DNA from: Deltaproteobacteria bacterium
GTDB taxonomy: Bacteria > Desulfobacterota > Desulfobaccia > Desulfobaccales > Desulfobaccaceae
Assembly: GCA_016874895.1 (NCBI GenBank)
Contig: VGSX01000098.1
Coordinates: forward strand, 1-11,199
Reading direction: 5' to 3'
Length of the DNA stretch: 11,199 bases
Position 1 is the stretch's first letter; every line of letters starts with the position of its first letter. The notes under the pieces are model-generated. The model was not told where the DNA came from and did not search any database. It saw nothing but the letters and a program-made list of their open reading frames with translations. Positions 1-6,252 of the stretch are shown piece after piece. The position numbers and the translations under genes were made by a program.

Positions 1-1971
1 GTTGACATTCCATTCCGGATTGACTTCCCCCCAGCCCCAGGCCAGGCGGACCACGCCGGGGCGCACCACCCCCGATATCCTGGCCTGCATCCGAACCCGG
101 CCCCGGGGCGAGGAAATGGTAAGCCATTGACCGGCCTGAATATTTCTGGCTTTGGCCTCCTCCGGGTGCAGGTCGGCATAGCCTTCGCCCTCCAGCCGCA
201 GCAGTGAGGGGATCCGGTGAAACTGGGTGTGGGTGAAACGGTTGGTGCGCTCCCCGCTGATGCCGATGAGGGCGTCGGCTCCCATGGTTGCGGCAAAACT
301 GATGGGATTCTCCCGGCTGCCGTCCATGAAGGGCACGGGCAGGTGTCCGGCCTCTTCCAGGCGCGGGGAGAACAATTCCACCTTGCCGGAGGGGGTGGCA
401 AAGCCTTGGGTGCGGTACTTGTCGAATTTTAAGGGCTCGGCCCGCTGGCCGTCTGGATTCTCCCGGAGGCTAGCCACCGTCAGGCCCGAAGGCTCCAGTT
501 GATAGTCTATGGCGGCCTCGACGGTATCCCAGGGAAATTCTTCGGCAAAACCCAGTTTGCGGCCCAGGTCGAAGACGATCTTCCAGTCCGGGCGGCTGTC
601 GCCCAGCCAGTCAATGACCTGGTTTTGCAGGATGACCGGGCTATTGCGCATGGAGGCGCGGTTGAGCTGGGTTTTCTCAAAACAACCGGCCGCCGGCAGG
701 ATGACATCGGCATACTGGGCCGTCTGATTCCGGAACAGGTCGATAACCACCAGAAAATCGAGTCTGGCAAAGGCCTGGCGGACCCGCTGGGCGTCCGCCA
801 TGGTCACCACCGGATTGCCGGACTGGACTACCACCATCTTTATAGGGTAAGGATTTTCGTCCAGGATGGCGTCCACCAGGCAGGATTGCACGTGCAGCCC
901 CCAAGTCGGGTGGAATTCGTTGAACAGGGGATAGGCCTGGGTAATGGGCGCCACCCCGGCCGACAGCCTCTCTTTGGCTTGGAGATTCCGGACAGGAACG
1001 GGTTGGGGAATAAAGTCGCCCCCGTCTCGGTCCAGATTGCCGGTGAGGGCCCTGAGCAGGCAGACGGCTCGGGTGATCTGAAAAACCTGGAGCTGCATGT
1101 CGATGCCGTTGCCGTCGATAATGCAGGCCGGCTTGGTGGTGGCATAGAGGCGGGCCGCCTCCCGGATGGCCTCCGGGTCCAGCCAGACCCGGGGCCCCAC
1201 CGCCTCAGCCGGGTAGGCCGCAGCAGCATCTTTTAACTGATCGAGGCCCAGGCAATACTCCCGGACAAAATCAGCGTCATAGAGGCCGTGGGAGATAATT
1301 TCGTGGATCATGGCCATGGCCAGTTGGCCATCGTGTCCCGGCTTGATCTGGAGCCAGATATCAGCCATTTCCGCAAAGGCGGTCCGCACCGGGTCGATGA
1401 CGATGAGCCTGGCGCCCTGCTCCCTTGCATGAAAGATCGCTTCCGCAGCCCCCGGGGCCGTATTCCGGTCGTTCTTGCCCCAGATGACGATACAGCGGGA
1501 GGTCTTGGGAAGCGGCAGGGTCATGGCGCCATAGGTGTAGACGTGGGCTATATCCCGGGCCACATGGCAGACCGAACCGTTGCCGATGGTATTGGGGGAA
1601 CCGAAGAGGTTCATCAGCCGGTTGGCGTAATCCCAGGGCGCGCCCCAATCCGCGGCCATACCCCGCAGCCAGGCCACCGACTCGGGGCCGTGCTGCTCCT
1701 TGAAATACTGGAATTTTTCGGCCACCAGGTCCAGGGCGGCCTCCCAGGAGGCTTGCCTAAAAGCGTCGCTCCCCTTTTTTCTGATTAAGGGTTTTAACAG
1801 CCGCTCCGGGGAATAGACGATCTCCGGCGCGGCCTGGAGTTTGGGACAGTGAAACCTTGCGGCCGGAGGCAAAAAGGATTTCCGCTTGGCGGCCACCAGT
1901 TTGCCGTTTTCCACCTCTGCGGTAATGGGGCAGCAGGCGGAGCAGAGACGACAGACCGTATGATGTATCAT
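1..1971 (-). CDS. Molybdopterin (bis-MGD) oxidoreductase, DMSO reductase superfamily, 3' end cut by window edge
   Basis: The frame is open from ATG at 1971 to base 1, giving 657 codons with no stop, so the C-terminus is missing. An SD-like AAGGA lies 7 nt upstream of the ATG. The N-terminus has a [4Fe-4S] motif, C7-x2-C10-x3-C14 and then C42 in FHCPK. The motif NGSVCH places C135 where the Mo/W-ligating Cys of this superfamily sits. Later segments match the conserved fold: LIVIDPVRT, MADIWLQIKPG, QSGNPVV, QYADVILPA, and a molybdopterin dinucleotide-binding C-terminal domain from about residue 570. There is no twin-arginine signal, so the enzyme should be cytoplasmic. From memory, the overall pattern resembles the acetylene hydratase/polysulfide-thiosulfate reductase branch. 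The Asp that follows the second cluster Cys in acetylene hydratase is Ser11 here, which argues against hydratase activity. The substrate is unknown. The gene lies 42 nt downstream of the methyltransferase gene and is probably co-transcribed with it. Roughly 30-50 residues are probably missing. Confidence 0.93.
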   Translation of the reverse strand, partial: MIHHTVCRLCSACCPITAEVENGKLVAAKRKSFLPPAARFHCPKLQAAPEIVYSPERLLKPLIRKKGSDAFRQASWEAALDLVAEKFQYFKEQHGPESVAWLRGMAADWGAPWDYANRLMNLFGSPNTIGNGSVCHVARDIAHVYTYGAMTLPLPKTSRCIVIWGKNDRNTAPGAAEAIFHAREQGARLIVIDPVRTAFAEMADIWLQIKPGHDGQLAMAMIHEIISHGLYDADFVREYCLGLDQLKDAAAAYPAEAVGPRVWLDPEAIREAARLYATTKPACIIDGNGIDMQLQVFQITRAVCLLRALTGNLDRDGGDFIPQPVPVRNLQAKERLSAGVAPITQAYPLFNEFHPTWGLHVQSCLVDAILDENPYPIKMVVVQSGNPVVTMADAQRVRQAFARLDFLVVIDLFRNQTAQYADVILPAAGCFEKTQLNRASMRNSPVILQNQVIDWLGDSRPDWKIVFDLGRKLGFAEEFPWDTVEAAIDYQLEPSGLTVASLRENPDGQRAEPLKFDKYRTQGFATPSGKVELFSPRLEEAGHLPVPFMDGSRENPISFAATMGADALIGISGERTNRFTHTQFHRIPSLLRLEGEGYADLHPEEAKARNIQAGQWLTISSPRGRVRMQARISGVVRPGVVRLAWGWGEVNPEWNVN

Positions 1972-2013
1972 GGATGTTTCCTTGTTTTTTAGGCATTCGG
2001 GTTCCTGCGACGG

Positions 2014-2952
2014 TTACCGGGTCGCTTTGATGAAGCAACTGCGGATCATTTCGTAATGATTGCTGTGAGTGCGAATTTTCCACCAGATGGGACCGTCTCT
2101 TTCCACCTTCCAGGCTGGAGACAGATCTGCGGTTTTCCCCTCCAACAGGGCGATGATATTGTCCCTGGCCCGGCCGGAAAACCGGCCGTTCATTTTACCA
2201 CCCAACCATTGAACTTCCGGGGCCACGTCCGGGGACCAGGAAAAAGGGTCTGAAAAGAGAAACTGGGCCTGGATTTTTTTAGCCGAACGATTGATTTCAG
2301 CCAAATGCACCAGAGGCTGGGGCAGCTTGTCCACCATATTCAGGGAAGAAATGGCTGCGAAAGTTCCGGCGGCAAAGGGCAGCGCCTGGGCGTCGCCGAC
2401 AATGAATTCGAGATTATCCGTACGCCAACTATCCGGGAGGACAAGGGTCTCAGGCCGTTTAAGCAGCCCTTCTTCGGGCAGGGCCAGCTCAAGACGACGT
2501 TGCCTGAGTAACTCCCGGGAGGTCCGGATAAAGGCATGGGAATTGTCCAGGCCCACCACAAAATCGAATTTTTGCGCCATTTCAAAGGAAAACCGGCCCA
2601 CGGCACAGCCGGTATCCAGGCAGGCGCCGGGGCCGGGAGCCATCAGGCCGGCCCAACGGGTGTAGGCGTCGGTGGCCAGTTCGTCCCCCAGCAGGTCGCC
2701 GTAATGGCTCCACAGGTAGGAGGCCACCACCGCCGTCGTTTCATAGCGGTTCTGAGTCCGGGGCTGCGCCGGTTCGTTGGGGTCCAGGAAGGCCACCCCC
2801 TGGCGGATGGGGTAGACGGCGCCGCACTGGTGGCACGTTAGGGTGCCTTCGATGATATCCTCTTTGATCCCCTCGGAAATGGTTTCCTGCAGGCGATATT
2901 CCTGGGGCAGACAGCGAGGGCAGATGAGTATATCCAACAAAGCTTTTCTCAT
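2014..2952 (-). CDS. Trm112-like zinc ribbon fused to a class I SAM-dependent methyltransferase
   Basis: The protein has 312 residues. Residues 1-55 form a Trm112/UPF0434-like zinc ribbon, with C11-x2-C14 and C40-x2-C43 as the likely Zn ligands. From about residue 105 a Rossmann-fold methyltransferase follows. Motif I is LDTGCAVGRF (D113 to G119), the acidic end of strand 2 is D136 in VGLDNS, and motif III/post-I is VGDAQALPF near residue 187. The substrate cannot be read from the sequence. The ATG at 2952 has GAGGAAA about 6 nt upstream on the minus strand, which supports this start. It is the first gene of an apparent two-gene unit with the molybdoenzyme, 42 nt downstream. This suggests a role linked to that enzyme, its cofactor or its substrate, which is inference only. 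Other possibilities are a general small-molecule or quinone-type methyltransferase. The family call is firm; the function is not. Confidence 0.9.
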   Translation of the reverse strand: MRKALLDILICPRCLPQEYRLQETISEGIKEDIIEGTLTCHQCGAVYPIRQGVAFLDPNEPAQPRTQNRYETTAVVASYLWSHYGDLLGDELATDAYTRWAGLMAPGPGACLDTGCAVGRFSFEMAQKFDFVVGLDNSHAFIRTSRELLRQRRLELALPEEGLLKRPETLVLPDSWRTDNLEFIVGDAQALPFAAGTFAAISSLNMVDKLPQPLVHLAEINRSAKKIQAQFLFSDPFSWSPDVAPEVQWLGGKMNGRFSGRARDNIIALLEGKTADLSPAWKVERDGPIWWKIRTHSNHYEMIRSCFIKATR

Positions 2953-3286
2953 ATTTTTTCCTCAATAAGGCATAGAGAAGGAGAGAGCAGCTGATACAAA
3001 CAATGGGGCAGAGACGGGAGGAAAAATAAATGTAATAATATTTCCGAAAGATTATTCAGGATGCCGGGTGACAGTAACAATGCCCCCAGGCCGGAACCTG
3101 ACGGATTCGGAACCTGCCATCAGACCGAAAAATTCTCCCATTACCCCTGAAAGCTTTTCTATTATTTAATAATCATTCCTATTCTTGTCAAGACTCAAAG
3201 GAAACTACAGGGAGCTTATCGCCAAGGCCGGTTTTTAAATGGGATATTTGCTTGATTACGCCAATGACAGCTTCGACGGCGCCAAT
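2953..3286. other. 334-nt intergenic spacer between NamZ-like gene and methyltransferase gene
   Basis: I find no gene here. The spacer holds the candidate promoter at 3163-3191 and the methyltransferase ribosome binding site next to 2952. I see no hairpin followed by a T-run that would serve as an intrinsic terminator for the upstream gene ending at 3287. The 200-nt stretch between the promoter and the ATG shows no structure I can name. Confidence 0.6.
3163..3191 (-). promoter_or_regulatory. Candidate sigma-70 promoter for the methyltransferase-molybdoenzyme unit
   Basis: On the minus strand a perfect TTGACA (3186-3191) is followed by an AT-rich stretch. With a 16-nt spacer the -10 is TTAAAT; with a 19-nt spacer it is AATAAT. 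Neither is ideal, so the -10 is ambiguous. It would leave a leader of about 200 nt before the ATG at 2952. It is the only convincing -35 in this spacer. Confidence 0.4.
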
Positions 3287-4462
3287 TCAGTGATAAAGGA
3301 GATATTCCCGCCGTTTTTTTAGAAAAACCTCCAGTTCTGTCTGCCAGTGATTTTCCAGATCAGCCACCCCAACGGGTCCTGCCAGACCCTCCCGGATAGC
3401 AGGATCCCCGGTCAACAGATCAATGGGCCAGCGGTGGTATTCGTATTCATAGGGCGGCTGCCGCCACTGGAAGTCGTCCGGATACAGCTTGATGATGGCC
3501 TGCAGGATGGCCAAGGTGGTGAGGTAAGGTTTAAAAACCCGGCGATCCGTAACATGAACCTGGCAGCCGCCGCAGACCTGGCCGGCCCATTTGTGAAAGG
3601 TGGGTTCAAACCAGGTTTCCCGCAGCACCACCCCCGGCAGGTCGCAGGTTTCTCGAAGGGTGGCGGTGAGCTGGAAAGGGTTGATGAAGGGCGCCCCGAA
3701 CAGTTCGAAGGGCCGGGTGGTCCCCCGACCCTCGGACAGGTTGGTGCCTTCCAGCAGCACCTGGCCGGGATATACGACGGCCGTATCCAGGGTGGGCAGG
3801 TTGGGGGACGGCAGCACCCAGGGGAGCCCGGTGGCGTCGAAGTAATGGGACCTGTCCCATCCCTGCACCGGGACCACGGCCAGGTCGCAGCCGAGGTGAA
3901 ATTCTTTGTTATAATACTGTGCCAGCTCTCCCAGGGTCATACCGTGGCGCATGGGCAGGGGATAGGGGCCGACGATGGAAGCCATTTCCGGTTTCAGGAG
4001 ATTGCCCTCCACCTGGACCCCGCCGATGGGGTTGGGCCGGTCCAGGATGACCACCTTTTTTCCCATCTGAGCCGCGGCTTGCATAGCGTAGGCCATGGTG
4101 GCGGCGAAGGTATAGACTCTCGTGCCCACGTCGGGCAGGTCCACCAGGAGGATATCGAGCAATTCCAGGCACTCGGGGGTGGGGCGCAGGCGATCCCCAT
4201 ACAGACTGAAGACCGGCAGCCCGGTACAGGGCTCCACCATGTCCGCCGAGGCCACCATGTTGTCCTGCTTCTCGCCCCATAAACCATGCTGCGGACTCAA
4301 CAGCAGCCGCAGATTTCGGGGAAAGCGCCGGGCCAGGAGGAGCCAGAGGGGCTGCCAGTTGGGGCCCACCGAGGCCTGATTGCCCAACAGGCCCCAGCGG
4401 GCCTGCCGCCAGTCTGGGGGCGGGTGGGCCAGCAGTCGCTCGCCACCGGTCTGCACCGGCAT
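3287..4462 (-). CDS. DUF1343 / NamZ-like (GH171) protein, putative exo-beta-N-acetylmuramidase
   Basis: The protein has 391 residues, near the usual length of about 400. The conserved blocks of DUF1343 (PF07075) appear in order: GLLGNQAS (24-31), LLLSPQHGLWGEKQDNM (53-69), GLPVFSLYGD, DLPDVGTRVYTFAATM, VVILDRPNPIGG, MRHGMTLGELA, LPSPNLPTLDTA and EGTNLSEGRGTTRPFELFGAPF. The characterised member, Bacillus subtilis NamZ, removes terminal N-acetylmuramic acid from peptidoglycan fragments, so a cell-wall turnover role is likely. I see no signal peptide, suggesting a cytoplasmic recycling enzyme; some relatives are exported. Two oddities stand out: the motif usually written PEHG is PQHG here (Q58), and the block often reading D-Q-D-V-G reads D-L-P-D-V-G. 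The ATG at 4462 follows the stop of the upstream GNAT gene by 18 nt, with a weak GGGAA site between them, so the two genes are probably one transcript. The family is secure; activity is inferred. Confidence 0.92.
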   Translation of the reverse strand: MPVQTGGERLLAHPPPDWRQARWGLLGNQASVGPNWQPLWLLLARRFPRNLRLLLSPQHGLWGEKQDNMVASADMVEPCTGLPVFSLYGDRLRPTPECLELLDILLVDLPDVGTRVYTFAATMAYAMQAAAQMGKKVVILDRPNPIGGVQVEGNLLKPEMASIVGPYPLPMRHGMTLGELAQYYNKEFHLGCDLAVVPVQGWDRSHYFDATGLPWVLPSPNLPTLDTAVVYPGQVLLEGTNLSEGRGTTRPFELFGAPFINPFQLTATLRETCDLPGVVLRETWFEPTFHKWAGQVCGGCQVHVTDRRVFKPYLTTLAILQAIIKLYPDDFQWRQPPYEYEYHRWPIDLLTGDPAIREGLAGPVGVADLENHWQTELEVFLKKRREYLLYH

Positions 4463-4480
4463 TACCGTGTTCCCGCCACG

Positions 4481-5050
4481 TTAAAACTCCGCTTCCTCCC
4501 GGCGCACCACCGGCCGGATGAGCAGGGCCACGTCATGGGTCATGCCGTCCTTACGCAGGAAAAAATCGTCCAGGATGCATTTCAGTTCAAAGCCCTTGGA
4601 TTTGAAGGCCTTGAGGACGCCCTTGTGATCGATGAGGACCTCGGCCTTGAGAATCTGGAGGCCCTCCAATCTGGCCAGATTAATGAGTTCATCCAGCATG
4701 ATGGAGCCCAAACCCTGATTTCGAAAGGAACGGGAGACAAAAATGCGGATCTCGCCGATATGCTTACTGGCATGTTTTCCCCGATGCAGGGTGGCGTCGG
4801 CAATTAAGGTGTTGTCCTCCATGTTCACCGCCACCAGAGGCAAGACCTTCTGATAATCTATATTGTCAATCCAGAAATTGATAAGTTTAGAATCCTTAAC
4901 ATTCTGTTTTAAAAAGCGGATGTCTTCATCCGGCGCGTCCTGAAAGAGTTTTAGCAGGTTCTGGCGGTCCTGGGCGTTCAAAAACCTGAACATTACCCTC
5001 TGGCCATTGCGCAGGGCGACGAACTTGCGATAGGTCACATAGTTAATCAT
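4481..5050 (-). CDS. GNAT-family N-acetyltransferase
   Basis: The protein has 189 residues and carries the Gcn5-related acetyltransferase fold. The acetyl-CoA pyrophosphate-binding motif A is R110-N-Q-G-L-G115, preceded by the beta-4 strand GEIRIFVS. The downstream segment LKAFKSKGFELK matches the usual motif B region. The N-terminal part (RFLNAQDRQNLLKLFQ, and FLKQN) resembles the acetyltransferase domains that start with a 'run of residues after R-x-L/I' pattern, but the acceptor substrate cannot be told. I chose ATG at 5050 because GGGG sits 6 nt upstream; a TTG at 5062 would add four residues but would use up that site. The gene is first in a unit with the NamZ-like gene 18 nt downstream, so the substrate may be a cell-wall fragment or amino sugar, which is speculation. 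Confidence 0.88.
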   Translation of the reverse strand: MINYVTYRKFVALRNGQRVMFRFLNAQDRQNLLKLFQDAPDEDIRFLKQNVKDSKLINFWIDNIDYQKVLPLVAVNMEDNTLIADATLHRGKHASKHIGEIRIFVSRSFRNQGLGSIMLDELINLARLEGLQILKAEVLIDHKGVLKAFKSKGFELKCILDDFFLRKDGMTHDVALLIRPVVRREEAEF

Positions 5051-5082
5051 ATCTTGCCCCAATTACCATAATAGTGCTTTGT

Positions 5083-5110
5083 ATCATAGCTTATCAGGAA
5101 AGATTGTCAA
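5083..5110 (-). promoter_or_regulatory. Strong sigma-70-like promoter for the GNAT / NamZ-like unit
   Basis: On the minus strand, TTGACA (5105-5110) and TATGAT (5083-5088) are separated by 16 nt. That is 6/6 and 5/6 of the consensus. Transcription would begin near 5076, about 26 nt before the ATG at 5050. This is the best promoter in the window. Confidence 0.7.
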
Positions 5111-5263
5111 TATCGCCAGCCGATGGAAAAAGGCCAGCACCAGGAAAAACCAGGCCTGTGCCCGTCGGTATTTCTCATGGTGAGAACAATCCCACCGAGG
5201 CTCTTTGGCACGATGAGTTCCATGAGGGGAAGACACTCGAAAAAATCAAGGAAGTCGGCTTAG

Positions 5264-5302
5264 GCAATATTGGCCCAAATATTGCATAACAATTGATATA
5301 AG
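5264..5302 (+). promoter_or_regulatory. Palindrome with adjoining extended -10 promoter
   Basis: An 8-bp perfect inverted repeat, GCAATATT (5264-5271) and AATATTGC (5278-5285), with a 6-nt centre, lies just upstream of an extended -10 element, TGATATAAG (5294-5302). No good -35 is present at the normal distance. The palindrome occupies that region, so it could be an activator or repressor site. Transcription would start near 5309, at the first base of the leader hairpin. Confidence 0.4.
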
Positions 5303-5308
5303 GAAACT

Positions 5309-5366
5309 TCGCACCTAAGCCCTGGGTGCGAGCTGAGGCAACAGCAAAGCAGCCGAGGTTCTGGTC
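5309..5366 (+). ncRNA. Candidate structured 5' leader upstream of the small ORF
   Basis: A 7-bp perfect stem is formed by TCGCACC (5309-5315) and GGTGCGA (5325-5331), extendable by a T-G pair, with a 9-nt loop. It is followed by a second, weaker pairing, GCTG (5332-5335) with CAGC, across an A-rich segment containing CAACAGCAAAGCAG. The predicted promoter would start the RNA at the hairpin. I compared it from memory with c-di-GMP-I, cobalamin, SAM, SAH, glycine, Moco and fluoride riboswitch patterns and could not match any. It may be a leader, a short regulatory RNA, or coincidence. Confidence 0.3.
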
Positions 5367-5558
5367 ATGCATCTTAGAGAAATTATCAGCACCCTGATGC
5401 TCAGCGATTTCTATTTCAGCCTGCCGCTATGGGAGCGTAAAGAGGTCGTGCTGCGTCTGTGGAGACTCTATGGGGCCGAAATGCCTGCCTCCCCTGAGCA
5501 TTCCCAGCCTCTAAGGGCCAGAACCCTCCGGGCTCAGGACCATTGGCCCAAAGGGTGA
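5367..5558 (+). CDS. Possible small hypothetical protein, 63 residues
   Basis: I do not recognise a family. The first 37 residues look protein-like: LSDFYFSLPLWERKEVVLRL is amphipathic and helical in pattern, with codon use similar to real genes here. The last 25 residues (rich in P, R, A, Q) look less convincing. The ribosome binding site is weak: GAGG lies about 9 nt upstream of the ATG. In its favour are a candidate extended -10 promoter and a structured leader immediately upstream. There is no signal peptide and no membrane segment. It could equally be a chance reading frame over a non-coding RNA. Confidence 0.35.
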   Translation: MHLREIISTLMLSDFYFSLPLWERKEVVLRLWRLYGAEMPASPEHSQPLRARTLRAQDHWPKG

Positions 5559-6252
5559 CCCTCCGAGCACCCCTGATGTGGAAAAAATACCCCACTTTTG
5601 TGGTAAATAAATCCAAAAGGCCGCCTCCTTTCCCCTGCCCCAGGCTTAGATAACACCCTATCACCCACCGCTGGAGTTAGGAAAATATTTTTTTGGACAT
5701 TTATTGAAGAATTTTCTTCACCTACCTTTTTTTCGTTTCCTATTTTTTCCCCGCTTACAAAAATCGTTAAAAAAAAGAGTTTCTGCGAGATTGCCCCGGT
5801 CGCCAAGAAAAACTAATCGATATATTACCCTTTGAAATCTTTTGAATTTCTCTCGTGCGTGTTTTCAACTAGTTGCTTATCTGTTTTTTTTCGTTCATAT
5901 TTCGGTTTATCCCCAGACTTCTCAGGACTACCGCTCTGAGCGCGCTGATAACTCTTAATTCAGTCTCATCGTCTTTGACTCACGCCGGCATTCCGATTAT
6001 AAAGTAGCCACTCTGAAGGGGGTTTCCTTAACTCCACTCTCTCCACTTCCAAACTTTCAAGGGTTGACGTGCGGCTGTATATTAATTTTTGCCGGGAATA
6101 ACAGGTAACATAACCTATATAGTGTAAATTATAAATTAAATAAATTAATATTTTGTGATTGTTAGAATGATCCGATGTCGCAGGCGGTCCCTCAGCTCAG
6201 GGAAAAGAGCGCTTCTCTTTGTGAAACAGATGTTTCAAGGTCAGGAGAGACC
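5559..6252. other. AT-rich non-coding stretch upstream of the DnaA-like gene, with DnaA-box-like words
   Basis: No gene could be supported here. TGTGGAAAA (5577-5585) reads as TTTTCCACA on the minus strand and fits the TTWTNCACA DnaA-box consensus. TGTGGTAAA (5599-5607) has one mismatch and lies 22 nt further on, in the same orientation. TTATCCCCA (5907-5915) differs from TTATCCACA at one base. Just before the gene, TAAATTA occurs three times (6125, 6132, 6141) in an almost pure A/T tract. Several T-runs lie between 5690 and 5890. No convincing promoter for the DnaA-like gene was found: TTGACG at 6064-6069 has no -10 at the right distance, and TATATA at 6116-6121 has no -35. Confidence 0.45.
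6243..6248 (+). promoter_or_regulatory. Ribosome binding site deciding the DnaA-like start
   Basis: AGGAGA lies 4-7 nt before the ATG at 6253. The in-frame ATG at 6175, 26 codons upstream, has no such site. Translation from 6253 also begins exactly where DnaA domain I normally begins (MDSYWEEV). Confidence 0.7.

Noticed and set aside
499..1236. A 245-codon plus-strand frame, and a similar one at 1288-1788
   Set aside because: They lie antisense to the molybdoenzyme gene, whose conserved motifs run through the same bases. The frames are low-complexity products of GC-rich coding DNA.
1757..2083. A 108-codon minus-strand frame bridging the methyltransferase and molybdoenzyme genes
   Set aside because: It overlaps both real genes in another frame, has no recognisable protein features, and would remove the clear start at 1971.
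3347..4282. A 311-codon plus-strand frame
   Set aside because: It is antisense to the DUF1343 gene, and its composition (rich in G, Q, H, V) is that of a reverse-strand shadow.
5172..5186. TTCTCA-TGG-TGAGAA palindrome
   Set aside because: A 6-bp stem with a 3-nt loop and no neighbouring promoter element or T-run is within what chance allows in a spacer of this size.
5074..5289. A 71-codon plus-strand frame starting with GTG
   Set aside because: It has no ribosome binding site, starts inside the promoter of the GNAT gene, and shows no family resemblance. It spans what looks like a divergent regulatory region.
5309..5366. A c-di-GMP-I (GEMM) riboswitch, suggested by GCAAAGC and GCCGAGGTT words
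   Set aside because: The required GGCAAACC segment and the order of stems are absent, so I report only an unclassified structured leader.
6175..6252. A 26-residue N-terminal extension of the DnaA-like protein
   Set aside because: There is no ribosome binding site at 6175, while AGGAGA precedes the ATG at 6253, where DnaA domain I normally begins.
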